DNA from: Shimia sp. SK013
Lineage (GTDB): Bacteria > Pseudomonadota > Alphaproteobacteria > Rhodobacterales > Rhodobacteraceae
Assembly (NCBI RefSeq): GCF_001292625.1
Contig: NZ_LAJH01000012.1
Location: 471,137 to 535,136, forward strand
Direction: 5' to 3'
DNA: 64,000 nucleotides
Positions 9,480 to 17,190 of the stretch are shown piece by piece (position 1 is the stretch's first letter; each line of letters starts with the position of its first letter). The translations under genes and the position numbers were made by a program. Below the pieces are notes generated by a model that was not told the origin of the DNA, ran no database searches, and worked only from the letters and a program-made list of their open reading frames with translations.

Positions 9480-9731
9480 TCAACCGCTTGCCATTCCGGC
9501 GATCATTGCGCCCAAAGCAACCAAATGCACCAACATCAGCGCCTTGTCATTCCACATCGCTCCGACGGCGAACCATCCCAGCACGCCAATCAAGAACAGG
9601 TAGAGGTTCCAAGGTGTCCATCCGAACCCTGTTGCGGTGTAGCCCATGATTTGAATGATGGACGCGCCCCATTTGACTGCAAATACGATACGGTCATGCT
9701 GAGGTCTTTGGATCGCAATGTCAGACGGCAC
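9480..9731 (-). CDS. Small two-helix membrane protein of unknown function
   Basis: This is an 83-residue protein with two hydrophobic stretches (about 30-58 and 64-82) around a short charged turn (MWNDKAL). It contains the segment GWTPWNLYLFLIGVLGWF, which I recall from small conserved proteins in Rhodobacterales, but no function is known to me. The GTG start lies inside the last codons of the upstream SDR gene, whose TGA is at 9723-9721, so the two should be translationally coupled. The coupling suggests a shared role, but nothing in the sequence says what it is. Confidence 0.65.
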   Translation of the reverse strand: MPSDIAIQRPQHDRIVFAVKWGASIIQIMGYTATGFGWTPWNLYLFLIGVLGWFAVGAMWNDKALMLVHLVALGAMIAGMASG

Positions 9732-10425
9732 GGGTCAGTCCTCCGTCGATGCGCAGGTTCTGGCCCGTGATATAGCCACCGCCGCTGGAGGCGAGAAGAG
9801 AAATCACGGAGGATACTTCCTGCGTGTGGCCATAGCGCCCCATCGGGATGCGGGCTTTGCGATCTTCGGTTTCTGGCAGGCTGTCGATGAAGCCGGGCAG
9901 GACATTGTTCATACGAATATTGTCGGCGGCATATTTGTCCGAAAAGAGTTTGGTGAAAGCAGCCAATCCCGCGCGGAACACGCCAGACGTCGGGAACAGT
10001 GGGTCGGGTTCAAAGGCCGCAAATGTCGAAATGTTGATGATTGCTCCCCCGCCTTGGGACTGCATCAAAGGTGTAACCAGTCGGGTCGGGCGGATGATGT
10101 TCATCAGGTAGACTTCCATGCCGATGTGCCAGTCGTCGTCCGAGATTTCCAGCACCGGACCTTTGGGGCCATGGCCGGCAGAATTGACAAGGACGTCGAC
10201 ACGGCCCCATCGTTTTACAGCGCCGTCAACCAATGCGGACAGGGCGTCAGGATCGGTGTTGGACCCAGTCACGCCAAAGCCGCCCAATTCGGTTCCAAGC
10301 GCCTCGCCTTTGCCGGAAGAGGATAGGACGCCTACCTTAAATCCATCCGCGGCCAATTGGCGGGCGGCGTCCGCGCCCATTCCGCTTCCGCCAGCTGTGA
10401 TGAGCGCAACTTTTACTACAGTCAT
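9721..10425 (-). CDS. SDR-family oxidoreductase lacking the catalytic Tyr-Lys pair
   Basis: This is a 234-residue classical-length short-chain dehydrogenase/reductase fold. The nucleotide-binding motif is TAGGSGMG (10-17, in place of TGxxxGxG), with NSAG and a C-terminal YITGQNLRIDGG. The catalytic site is altered: counting 13 and 17 residues on from the NIST motif, where YxxxK should be, the sequence reads SGVFR, so Tyr is Ser and Lys is Arg. Either chemistry differs or the protein is a non-catalytic NAD(P) binder. It is transcribed divergently from a LysR regulator 99 bp away, which probably controls it. Confidence 0.85.
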   Translation of the reverse strand: MTVVKVALITAGGSGMGADAARQLAADGFKVGVLSSSGKGEALGTELGGFGVTGSNTDPDALSALVDGAVKRWGRVDVLVNSAGHGPKGPVLEISDDDWHIGMEVYLMNIIRPTRLVTPLMQSQGGGAIINISTFAAFEPDPLFPTSGVFRAGLAAFTKLFSDKYAADNIRMNNVLPGFIDSLPETEDRKARIPMGRYGHTQEVSSVISLLASSGGGYITGQNLRIDGGLTRAV

Positions 10426-10458
10426 TTGGTCTCTCCATTCTCAATTACCTATAATTAT

Positions 10459-10524
10459 ATGACTCTTTCGAAGAGTCCGCTCTTGAGAATTGATGTTTCC
10501 TGACTATAGCAATACTATTGTCAA
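10459..10524 (+). promoter_or_regulatory. LysR promoter with 23-bp palindromic operator abutting the start codon
   Basis: An imperfect palindrome of 23 bp occupies 10501-10523 (outer arms TGAC/GTCA, nine of eleven arm positions match) and ends one base before the LysR ATG at 10525. TTGATG (10490-10495), a 17-bp spacer and TACTAT (10513-10518) form a plausible sigma-70 promoter whose start would fall on the ATG itself. A second inverted repeat, ACTCTT-TCG-AAGAGT, sits at 10462-10476 on the side of the divergent SDR gene. No Shine-Dalgarno precedes the ATG. Confidence 0.6.
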
Positions 10525-11397
10525 ATGAGCCAACTTCCTCCTTTGAACGGATTGCGCGCTTTTGACGTGGCTGGCCGCTGTCTGAATTTTCGGGCGGCCG
10601 CCGATGAATTGGGCGTTACGCAGGGGGCGGTTGCCCAGCATGTGCGTCAGCTTGAAGCTTATCTCGGCACCAAGTTGTTTGAGAGATTGCCCAAAGGGGT
10701 CGCGCTTACGTCCATCGGGCGGCGGTATCACGGGACGGTTGCGACTGCTTTTGAGGCGCTGCGCACTGCAACCGACGATCTGAAACCCGAACCGGGCAAA
10801 GTGCTGGTAAGTGTCACGCCGACGTTTGCGGCAAAGTGGCTGATCCCTAATCTGCCGGACTTTTCAGCCAGGCACCCCGAGATTGATCTTCGGATTTTGG
10901 CGACAGAAAAGGTATCAAGCTTTCATGGCGACGGGATTGACCTTGCGGTGCGGCAAGGCGAGCCGCCTTTTGGCGCGGCGCTGGAGGCCCATCTTTTGTT
11001 TCGGCAAGAGGTGATTGCGGTTGCCACACCGAGCCTTGTTGAGGGGCAGGGCTTGCCGGTTGACGCAGCGGTTTTGGCAAAACTGCCAAAGTTGCATGAC
11101 ACCCATGATCTTTGGCCTGAGTTCCTTAGGCTGAAGGATGTCGAGGACAAGAGCGGGCGGGGGTTGCGATTGAGCCAGACGTCTTTGGCCGTGGATGCCG
11201 CGCTTTTTGGGCAGGGGGTGGCATTGGTGAGCCGTTTTCTGGTGGCGGGCGATATCGCTGCCAAACGGCTGGTGCAGATCACGCCGGACACCATGCCCGG
11301 CAAGCAGGATTTCTATTTGCTTGCGGCGAGTAAAACCAAACACAACGCGGCAATCAACACTGCCATAACGTGGCTTTTGGCGCGCGCCGAAGAGTAA
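10525..11397 (+). CDS. LysR-family transcriptional regulator (GcvA-like)
   Basis: This is a 290-residue LysR regulator. The winged helix-turn-helix covers about 8-66 (LNGLRAFDVAGRCLNFRAAA, then LGVTQGAVAQHVRQLE), followed by a linker helix and a periplasmic-binding-like effector domain from about 90. The PLNGLRAFD opening and the VTPTFAAKWLIPNLPDF segment are typical of the GcvA/AmpR-like group. It is divergent from the atypical SDR and the small membrane protein, the usual arrangement for a local regulator. Its start codon directly follows a palindrome and has no ribosome-binding site, so a leaderless autoregulated message is likely. Confidence 0.92.
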   Translation: MSQLPPLNGLRAFDVAGRCLNFRAAADELGVTQGAVAQHVRQLEAYLGTKLFERLPKGVALTSIGRRYHGTVATAFEALRTATDDLKPEPGKVLVSVTPTFAAKWLIPNLPDFSARHPEIDLRILATEKVSSFHGDGIDLAVRQGEPPFGAALEAHLLFRQEVIAVATPSLVEGQGLPVDAAVLAKLPKLHDTHDLWPEFLRLKDVEDKSGRGLRLSQTSLAVDAALFGQGVALVSRFLVAGDIAAKRLVQITPDTMPGKQDFYLLAASKTKHNAAINTAITWLLARAEE

Positions 11398-11445
11398 GGT
11401 GGTCTATGTGGCGCCCAAAATAGCGGATCGGGGCTCCAAATTAAA

Positions 11446-11826
11446 ACGCGCAGAGGGCCTATAAGCCGGATTTTGTTCCCCGAAGTTGCCCTCGGTTCGA
11501 TGACCATTCATCTTAAGCGCCTGTTGCCAGACGCCCTATAGCTGCCAACCCGGACCTGCTCGGGGCAAGGCGCCCCTGTGCTTGCGCACACGCGATCCCT
11601 ATTTGGCATTGCTCCCGGTGGGGCTTGCCGTGCCGTCCCTGTTGCCAGGGCCGCGGTGGGCTCTTACCCCACCGTTTCACCCTTACTCCCGCAAGCGGGA
11701 GCGGTCTGTTCTCTGTGGCGCTTTCCCTTGGGTTTCCCCAGCCGGGCGTTACCCGGCACCGTTGCCTTATGGAGTCCGGACTTTCCTCTGACGTTGCCGC
11801 CCGCGGCCATCCAGCCCTCTGCGCTT
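11446..11826 (-). ncRNA. rnpB: RNase P RNA component
   Basis: This is the catalytic RNA that cleaves 5' leaders from pre-tRNA, read on the minus strand. The invariant block GAGGAAAGTCCGGACTCC lies about 40 nt from the 5' end, AGTAAGGGTGAAACGGTG and GGTAAGAGCCCACCG in the middle, and GATGAATGGTCAT and ACAAAATCCGGCTTA near the 3' end. Helix P1 is formed by 11 perfect pairs between 11814-11824 (RNA 5' end) and 11448-11458 (RNA 3' end), which sets the length at about 380 nt, normal for an alphaproteobacterial type A RNA. Short open frames across this region are artefacts of its GC-rich helices. Confidence 0.95.
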
Positions 11827-11833
11827 GGCGGGT

Positions 11834-12352
11834 TTAGGGGGAATGAGGTGTGGGGTCAATGACGCGCGGCCAAGTCGCCAGCCCCTGCAATGCCAACCTT
11901 TGCCAATCAAATCGCGGGCCGGGATCGAATTTTCGACCGGGTGCCATGTCGGAATGTCCAATGACGCCTGTGGGGGCGATGGCCCAGCGGGTCATGATTG
12001 CGGGCAACAAGGCTTCTAGCGCGCTCATTTGAGGTTCGGAAAACGGATGTGTGCCGCGATTGTCCAGTTCAATGCCAATGGAGCGCGAGTTGATGTCTCT
12101 CTTGCCTTGCCATGATCCCGCGCCCGCGTGCCATGCGCGCATGTCTTCGGCTACCAACTGGAAAATGCGGCCTTTATCACAGATCAGGTAATGGGCGGAC
12201 ACTTCGGGCGCTGGATCGCAGAGACGGTCCAAAGCGGCCTCGGCTGTGTCCATCGCGGTGTAGTGCACGACAATGAATTCAGGCTTTAGCCCATCACGAC
12301 GCGGGCCGAAATTAGGCGAAGGGCGCGCGATGATCTGCGGCGCAGAGGCCAC
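11834..12352 (-). CDS. N-acetylmuramoyl-L-alanine amidase (Amidase_2 / AmpD-AmiD type)
   Basis: This is a 172-residue zinc amidase that cleaves between N-acetylmuramic acid and the stem peptide, in peptidoglycan recycling or turnover. Predicted zinc ligands are His30 (VVHYTAM), His133 (GHSDMAPGRKFDPGP) and Asp143, with Glu95 in the GIELDN motif. No clear signal peptide is visible, which favours a cytoplasmic AmpD-like recycling role, although the AmiD group cannot be excluded. The GTG start is three bases after the stop of the upstream lipoprotein gene, and the stop is only a few bases from rnpB. Confidence 0.88.
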   Translation of the reverse strand: MASAPQIIARPSPNFGPRRDGLKPEFIVVHYTAMDTAEAALDRLCDPAPEVSAHYLICDKGRIFQLVAEDMRAWHAGAGSWQGKRDINSRSIGIELDNRGTHPFSEPQMSALEALLPAIMTRWAIAPTGVIGHSDMAPGRKFDPGPRFDWQRLALQGLATWPRVIDPTPHSP

Positions 12353-12355
12353 GGA

Positions 12356-13171
12356 TCAGTTGCCGGAAACTGAGCGGAACGGGGTCGGGTCCCAATCGCA
12401 GGCAAAACCGTCGCCATCAGGGTCCAGTCCAAGCCGGTCGCGTTTTGGGCCTCCTTTTTCAAGGAAGGCGATCTGAGCGAGGTCGGGACTTGCGAATTTG
12501 TTGCAGGCGGCTTGATGCTGGGCTGCGGTCTTGAGGCTTAATCGGTTGTGGGCCTTGGTGCCAACAGGATGGGAGGTCGACAGGGCGTAGGCCACGATGT
12601 TGGGACCGGTTGCGCCACTGCGGGTCGGCACAGCGCCGGTTTCCACGACGGTGTATTGCGCTTTGTTGCGTTCGCGTCGCGCAGCGTCGGCTTCGAGCGA
12701 GCGTCGGTCCTCGACGGCGCCAAAGTTGTTTTCGTCCGAGATGCCGGGGTTGGAAAACACTTCCGGTGCCGGATTGGACGGGCTGGCATGCAACGGTTCC
12801 TGACCCGAGTTGTTGGCGGAGGTTCTGAGGGCGGCCTGCGTTTCGGCTGCGATGTCCGCGGCTTCCGAAGTTGCCGGTGCCGTGGTCGGCAGCGGCGCAG
12901 TCTGTGTTGCGGGCGCAGCTGGAACCGCAGCAGCAGGCTGGGTCGCACTTAGGGGAGCTGCGGAGACAGGGGGTGGGGGGGGCACGGTTTCTTGCGACAC
13001 GGCATGGGGACTGGGCAAAGCTGTGCCCGTCAGTTGAGAGTCACGCTTGGCGCGTGCCTCTGGCGAGTTGTGAACGTTGTCAAAGCCCACACCCGCCGCG
13101 CTGTCGGGAATTGCGGGCTGGCACGCTGCCAGCGCCACCAGGGCGCATCCTGTTAGGAAAATCCGTGTCAT
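12356..13171 (-). CDS. Secreted lipoprotein with C-terminal excalibur-like calcium-binding motif
   Basis: This 271-residue protein starts with a lipoprotein signal (MTRIFLTGCALVALAAC, lipobox LAAC with Cys17). A long Pro/Ala/Thr-rich, probably disordered stretch (about 45-140) and an Arg/Glu-rich part follow. The last 60 residues contain LSLKTAAQHQAACNKF and LDPDGDGFACDWDPTPFR, a DxDxDGxxC loop as in excalibur domains, which bind calcium in extracellular proteins. The function is unknown. It immediately precedes the cell-wall amidase (3-bp gap), suggesting an envelope role. Confidence 0.72.
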   Translation of the reverse strand: MTRIFLTGCALVALAACQPAIPDSAAGVGFDNVHNSPEARAKRDSQLTGTALPSPHAVSQETVPPPPPVSAAPLSATQPAAAVPAAPATQTAPLPTTAPATSEAADIAAETQAALRTSANNSGQEPLHASPSNPAPEVFSNPGISDENNFGAVEDRRSLEADAARRERNKAQYTVVETGAVPTRSGATGPNIVAYALSTSHPVGTKAHNRLSLKTAAQHQAACNKFASPDLAQIAFLEKGGPKRDRLGLDPDGDGFACDWDPTPFRSVSGN

Positions 13172-13209
13172 GTCTGCCGTGCCTGCTGTTTTTTAGCTTT
13201 GGCAGAGTT

Positions 13210-14697
13210 TTACCACCATTGCGCCGGTTTGGCTACAAAGCCTGCGGCCTGTTCGAGCGCGTAGGCTGTATTCAGCAGATCGCCCTCTTCCCATGGGCGG
13301 CCAATCAATTGCAGACCCAACGGCAAGCCCTGGCTGTCCAGGCCTGTTGGGACGGAAATGCCTGGCAACCCGGCGAGGTTCACGGTGACAGTGAAGACGT
13401 CATTGAGATACATCTGGATCGGGTCGGCGTCGGTCATTTCGCCAAGGCCAAACGCCGCAGACGGCGTGGCCGGCGTCAGGATCGCGTCGATGCCTTGGGC
13501 AAAGACGTTTTCGAAATCCTGTTTGATCAGCGTGCGCACACGACGGGCGCGGTTGTAGTAGGCGTCATAAAAACCCGCAGACAGCACATATGTGCCCACC
13601 ATCACGCGCCGCTGCACTTCGTGACCGAAGCCTTCGGCGCGGGTTTTTTCATACATCTCGGTGATGCCATCGCCAGCACCCAAAGTGGCGCGATGACCAT
13701 AGCGCACGCCATCATAGCGCGCCAAGTTGGACGACGCCTCAGCCGGGGCAATCACGTAATAGGCAGGCAGCGCGTATTTGGTGTGTGGCAGCGAGATATC
13801 GACGATTTCAGCGCCCGCAGCTTTGAGCATTGCGGTGCCGTCAGCCCAGAGGTTTTCGATCTCGGCAGGCATGCCGTCCATGCGGTATTCGGCCGGAATG
13901 CCGATTTTCTTGCCGCGGATATCGCCGGTCAGCATGGCTTCAAAGTTTGGCACCGCCAGATCAACCGAGGTGCTGTCTTTGGCGTCGTGGCCGCACATGG
14001 TCTCAAGCATGATGGCGGCGTCGCGCACGTCTTTGGTCATTGGACCCGCCTGATCGAGCGAGGAGGCAAAGGCAACGACGCCCCAGCGCGAGCAGCGGCC
14101 ATAGGTCGGCTTGATGCCGGTGATGCCGGTAAACGCAGCAGGCTGGCGGATCGAGCCGCCAGTGTCGGTGCCGGTGGCGGCCAGACACAGGTCTGCGGCC
14201 ACTGCGGAGGCGGAGCCGCCCGACGAGCCACCCGGGGTCAGTTGGGCGTCGTCATTTCCGCGGCGCCACGGGTTTACGGCGTTGCCATAGACCGAGGTTT
14301 CGTTGGAGGAGCCCATGGCGAATTCGTCCATGTTGAGCTTGCCCAACATGACGGCGCCGGCGTCTTCCAATTTCTGGGAGACGGTGGATTCATATTCCGG
14401 CTTGAAGCCTTCGAGGATGCGGCTCGCGGCTTGCGACGGCACGCCTTTGGTGCAGAACAGATCTTTGATGCCAATTGGCAGACCGCACATGTCCGGCGCA
14501 TCGCCTTGTTTGATCCGCACGTCCGCAGCCTTGGCACGTTCAAGGGCGAGTTTGGGCGTCTTGTGCGCAAATGCGTTTAAAGCATCCGCCTTGTCTATGG
14601 CGGCCAAGAAAGTCTCGGTCAGTTCCACCGAGGACACGTCGCCGCTGCGCAATTTGTCGCGTGCGCCAGCAAGGGTGAGTTTGGTCAGATCAGTCAT
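13210..14697 (-). CDS. gatA: Asp-tRNA(Asn)/Glu-tRNA(Gln) amidotransferase subunit A
   Basis: This is the glutaminase subunit of GatCAB, which releases ammonia from glutamine to amidate mischarged Glu-tRNA(Gln) or Asp-tRNA(Asn). At 495 residues it has the usual length. The amidase-signature triad is visible: Lys78 in GIKDLF, the cis-Ser in [12 protein letters not shown] (158-159) and Ser182 in [12 protein letters not shown]. gatC lies 46 bp upstream on the same strand. gatB is not next to them in this window, which is common in this order. Confidence 0.97.
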   Translation of the reverse strand: MTDLTKLTLAGARDKLRSGDVSSVELTETFLAAIDKADALNAFAHKTPKLALERAKAADVRIKQGDAPDMCGLPIGIKDLFCTKGVPSQAASRILEGFKPEYESTVSQKLEDAGAVMLGKLNMDEFAMGSSNETSVYGNAVNPWRRGNDDAQLTPGGSSGGSASAVAADLCLAATGTDTGGSIRQPAAFTGITGIKPTYGRCSRWGVVAFASSLDQAGPMTKDVRDAAIMLETMCGHDAKDSTSVDLAVPNFEAMLTGDIRGKKIGIPAEYRMDGMPAEIENLWADGTAMLKAAGAEIVDISLPHTKYALPAYYVIAPAEASSNLARYDGVRYGHRATLGAGDGITEMYEKTRAEGFGHEVQRRVMVGTYVLSAGFYDAYYNRARRVRTLIKQDFENVFAQGIDAILTPATPSAAFGLGEMTDADPIQMYLNDVFTVTVNLAGLPGISVPTGLDSQGLPLGLQLIGRPWEEGDLLNTAYALEQAAGFVAKPAQWW

Positions 14698-14743
14698 ACG
14701 GGTGCGCCTTCTGGATATCGGGCAAAATCAGGGAAGGGGGACG

Positions 14744-15031
14744 TCAGTCAACCACCTTGGGAACAGTGAAGAAACCTTCACGCGCGTCGGGCGCATTGGA
14801 CAGAACTTTGTCCTGCTGGTCGCCATCGTTCACCACGTCTTCGCGACGTTTCAGGCGCATCGGGGTGACAGAGACCATGGGCTCAACACCCTCAACATCC
14901 ACTTCGTTGAGCTGTTCGATAAAGCCAAGCACAGCATTGAATTCCTGCGCCAGCGCGGGCAGCGCATCTTCTTCGACTTTGATACGGGCCAGTTTGGCCA
15001 CTTTTGCGGCGGTGCTTTCGTCAATCGACAT
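14744..15031 (-). CDS. gatC: Asp-tRNA(Asn)/Glu-tRNA(Gln) amidotransferase subunit C
   Basis: GatC is a 95-residue belt subunit that wraps between GatA and GatB. It has the family pattern: an N-terminal helix with VAKLARIKVEEDALPALAQE and the middle section IEQLNEVDVEGVEPMVSVTPMRLR-like, here ending MRLKRREDVV. It then has the NAPDAREGFFTVPKVVD tail that inserts into GatA. It is upstream of and co-oriented with gatA. Confidence 0.95.
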   Translation of the reverse strand: MSIDESTAAKVAKLARIKVEEDALPALAQEFNAVLGFIEQLNEVDVEGVEPMVSVTPMRLKRREDVVNDGDQQDKVLSNAPDAREGFFTVPKVVD

Positions 15032-15176
15032 CGCTCAGACTCTCCGGGTTGCAACTTGGCTACAGCCTTTAGCGCGCAGGGGTTGGCGGTGCAAGCGGTG
15101 AGCGTCCAAGAAGCGGGTTGGCGCGGGCTCCCGCCCGATCTTTTCGCATCAATGATGCACGCGATCCGTTGGGCAT

Positions 15177-15261
15177 GGCTCAAGGCATCCGCCTTGAGCC
15201 TGTTGCGTTGCTCTTTCGCCTTTTTTGTTCCTCAAATACCTAAAGGCTCAGCGCAGCTGAG
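15177..15261 (+). repeat. Structured intergenic repeat, copy 2
   Basis: This sits between gatC and the GST gene, in a 281-bp gap with no gene. A 10-bp stem with a 4-nt loop (GGCTCAAGGC/GCCTTGAGCC, 15177-15200) is followed by the core TTTTTGTTCC-N2-AAATACC (15222-15240) and the hairpin CTCAGC-GCA-GCTGAG (15247-15261). Order and spacing match copy 1 at 5651-5797. The stems differ in sequence but keep pairing, which points to selection on structure. Confidence 0.6.
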
Positions 15262-15312
15262 ACACGCCCAACATCTGGCAGATGCCGTTAGGCATCGAAG
15301 GTGGCGGGAGTG

Positions 15313-16002
15313 CTATGTCTGAAGGCCAAACAGATCGGCTTGCACCCAAGTGTCAGAGCGGTCGCCGCGCAGGTCCGCATGAAGCGCACGGCCGCGGCGC
15401 AAAGCAGGGCGATCCCAAAGGGTTTTGAGCCAGCGGGCAAGGTGAGGCTTGTCTTCCAACGTCTGCTCTTGCCCCTGCCAGAGCGACGCCCAGCCCCAGA
15501 TGGACATATCGGCGATGGAGAAGACATCACCTGCCACAAACTCGGTTTCAGCCAGGCGCCGGTCCAGCACGCCATAAAGACGCGCGGCTTCGTTGCGATA
15601 GCGGTCCTTGGCATAAGCGATGTCTTCGGGCGCGTATTTTAGGAAATGATGGGTTTGTCCGGCCATTGGACCCAGCCCGCCCATTTGCCACATCAACCAT
15701 TCCTCAACGGCAATGCGGTCGCGCTCGGTTGTGCCCATAAAGGTTCCGGTCTTGCGCGCCAGGTACTGCAGAATGGCACCGCTTTCAAAGATCGACACAG
15801 GTGAGCCGTCCGGCCCATCAGGGTCAACGATGGCGGGCATCCGGTTATTGGGTGCGATTCGCAGAAAATCCGGCGCAAATTGATCGCCTTTGCCGATATT
15901 GATCAGGTGGGTTTCATAAGGCAGCCCCATTTCCTCGAGCGCGATAGAGATTTTCCAGCCGTTTGGCGTGGGCCAATAGAAAAGGTCGATGGGGGCGGTC
16001 AT
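15313..16002 (-). CDS. Glutathione S-transferase family protein (YfcG/Nu-like)
   Basis: This is a 229-residue protein with an N-terminal thioredoxin-like domain (about 5-88) and a C-terminal helical domain. WPTPNGWKISIALEEMGLPY, NNRMPAIVDPDG and the ESGAILQYLA helix are characteristic of the YfcG/Ure2-like group, in which a Thr/Asn near the N terminus, not Tyr or Ser, contacts glutathione. Known members act as disulfide-bond reductases or detoxify electrophiles. There is no clear operon partner: the alpha/beta hydrolase upstream is 26 bp away on the same strand. Confidence 0.85.
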   Translation of the reverse strand: MTAPIDLFYWPTPNGWKISIALEEMGLPYETHLINIGKGDQFAPDFLRIAPNNRMPAIVDPDGPDGSPVSIFESGAILQYLARKTGTFMGTTERDRIAVEEWLMWQMGGLGPMAGQTHHFLKYAPEDIAYAKDRYRNEAARLYGVLDRRLAETEFVAGDVFSIADMSIWGWASLWQGQEQTLEDKPHLARWLKTLWDRPALRRGRALHADLRGDRSDTWVQADLFGLQT

Positions 16003-16028
16003 GGCGCGTCCTTAAAGTCAAGTTGCGG

Positions 16029-16937
16029 TCATGATGCCTGTTTCAGGCCGAGGGGCAAGGGCTGCGCATTTTTGTCGGGCAAATGCTGTGCAACCTGCGG
16101 CGCGCCGTCAAGCAGGGACTGCAGGTAAGGGAGCGGCGTGCGTTCCGGCGCAGCCAGCAGGGCCGCATAGAGATCAAACACCCCCGAACGCAGGTAGGTG
16201 GACCAGTGGCAGTACCAGTGTTTTGGTGGCGCGATCCGGTAGCCCACACTGGCCAATCGCGCCAGAGCTTGGCGGTTTTCGAGCCTTATGGTCAGGGCGT
16301 TGTGAGCCGAGAAGCCGCGACCAAGAGCGTCGTCTTTGCGGCGCAAGGCGCGTTTTAACAGGAAGTCGTAGACTGCGTTTTCACCGCTCACCATGTTTAT
16401 CAACTCAGCGCTTTGGCCCGCGGGGGTTGCCATTGCCCGACCGGCGCAGCCTCGGAATACGGCGGCATTCAGCGCGATGATCCGATGCACGTCGCCTGCC
16501 GACAGGTGGCGCAGCGCTTTTAGGGCGACGTAGCCGCCCATCGAATGCCCAATCAGGTTCACGGGACGATGAGGAGCAATGTGACGAAGGCTTGTGATCA
16601 GCTTGGCCAGTGCGACAGAGGCCTTGCCAGCGGAGCGCAGCGCCTGTTTTAGCGTGCCCCGTGCGTTCCAGCCAAAGGCGATGCCAAGACCACCATCCTC
16701 CAGTAAACCAAGCGCGCTCGGCCAACTTTTGGCCTTGTGGCAGGCGGTGTCTTGTTCCGCGAATATATGGCGGTGTGGGCAATGTTGCGGATCATGCGGA
16801 TGGAATTTGTAGCCATGCAGCATGATGGTGATGGTTCCGGATCCTTCCAAAGCTGCGTTCAATGCGGGGAGGAGTGGTGTTTCGCCGCAATGGGGAACTG
16901 GCGTGCGGCCTGCTGCGTTGATCCGTATGAGGGGCAT
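16029..16937 (-). CDS. Alpha/beta hydrolase-fold protein
   Basis: This is a 302-residue probable serine hydrolase. The nucleophile elbow is GHSMGG with Ser132, preceded by the oxyanion-type LHGYKFHPHD strand at about 40-49. It also carries unusual His/Cys-rich stretches (PHDPQHCPHRH, about 47-57). There is no signal peptide. The substrate cannot be assigned, since the fold covers lipases, esterases and thioesterases. It is divergent from metZ, with the SAM-II leader between them. Confidence 0.7.
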   Translation of the reverse strand: MPLIRINAAGRTPVPHCGETPLLPALNAALEGSGTITIMLHGYKFHPHDPQHCPHRHIFAEQDTACHKAKSWPSALGLLEDGGLGIAFGWNARGTLKQALRSAGKASVALAKLITSLRHIAPHRPVNLIGHSMGGYVALKALRHLSAGDVHRIIALNAAVFRGCAGRAMATPAGQSAELINMVSGENAVYDFLLKRALRRKDDALGRGFSAHNALTIRLENRQALARLASVGYRIAPPKHWYCHWSTYLRSGVFDLYAALLAAPERTPLPYLQSLLDGAPQVAQHLPDKNAQPLPLGLKQAS

Positions 16938-17023
16938 CCCGACTCTCCCACAATATGTTGTGTGCAGTTTCTCGAATGTTTGTGCATGTGGCGTGAAAAA
17001 CTTGTAACGGCCGTGTGACGGCC

Positions 17024-17052
17024 TTGACCTTTTTGCACCTGCAGCGTAATCC
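17024..17052 (+). promoter_or_regulatory. Predicted metZ promoter
   Basis: TTGACC (17024-17029), a 17-bp spacer and TAATCC (17047-17052) fit a sigma-70 promoter. The expected start, about 17058, coincides with the first helix of the SAM-II riboswitch. A short inverted repeat (GGCCGT-GTG-ACGGCC, 17009-17023) lies directly upstream of the -35. Confidence 0.55.
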
Positions 17053-17054
17053 GC

Positions 17055-17112
17055 TGGCGTGGCGATTTGTTACCGGATTGCGGGCCACGTTAAACATGCC
17101 GCTAAAGAGGTC
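17055..17112 (+). promoter_or_regulatory. SAM-II riboswitch upstream of metZ
   Basis: This matches the compact SAM-II (metA motif) H-type pseudoknot. P1 forms between CGTGGC (17058-17063) and GCCACG (17084-17089). The conserved GATTTGTTACCGG loop follows the first strand, and the signature CACGTTAAACATGCCGCTAAAG follows the second. SAM-II aptamers bind S-adenosylmethionine and repress methionine genes in alphaproteobacteria. The distance of about 80 nt to the metZ ATG and the terminator in between suggest control by transcription attenuation. Confidence 0.92.
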
Positions 17113-17122
17113 GAGACGAAGG

Positions 17123-17157
17123 AGCCCCTTCCGCTTGGCCGGAACGGGGCTTTTTAT
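17123..17157 (+). terminator. Rho-independent attenuator between SAM-II aptamer and metZ
   Basis: The stem AGCCCC-TTCCG pairs with CGGAA-C-GGGGCT around the loop CTTGGC, with one bulge, followed by TTTTT at 17151-17155. It lies entirely between the riboswitch and the metZ ribosome-binding site, so it would end transcription when SAM is bound. The purine-rich GAGGTCGAGACGAAGGAG just upstream may form the alternative structure. Confidence 0.8.
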
Positions 17158-17190
17158 TTGGGCCGCACGCGTGGCCCGGGAGAGACAAAG

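Noticed and set aside
11578..11862. Short open frames across 11.45-11.83 kb
   Set aside because: They lie within the RNase P RNA, whose helices and conserved blocks explain the sequence.
12871..14580. 569-residue open frame on the plus strand opposite gatA
   Set aside because: Antisense shadow of gatA and the lipoprotein gene; no motif, no start site.
17059..17190. N-terminal extension of MetZ
   Set aside because: The open frame reads through the SAM-II aptamer and attenuator; the family N terminus and ribosome-binding site are at 17191.
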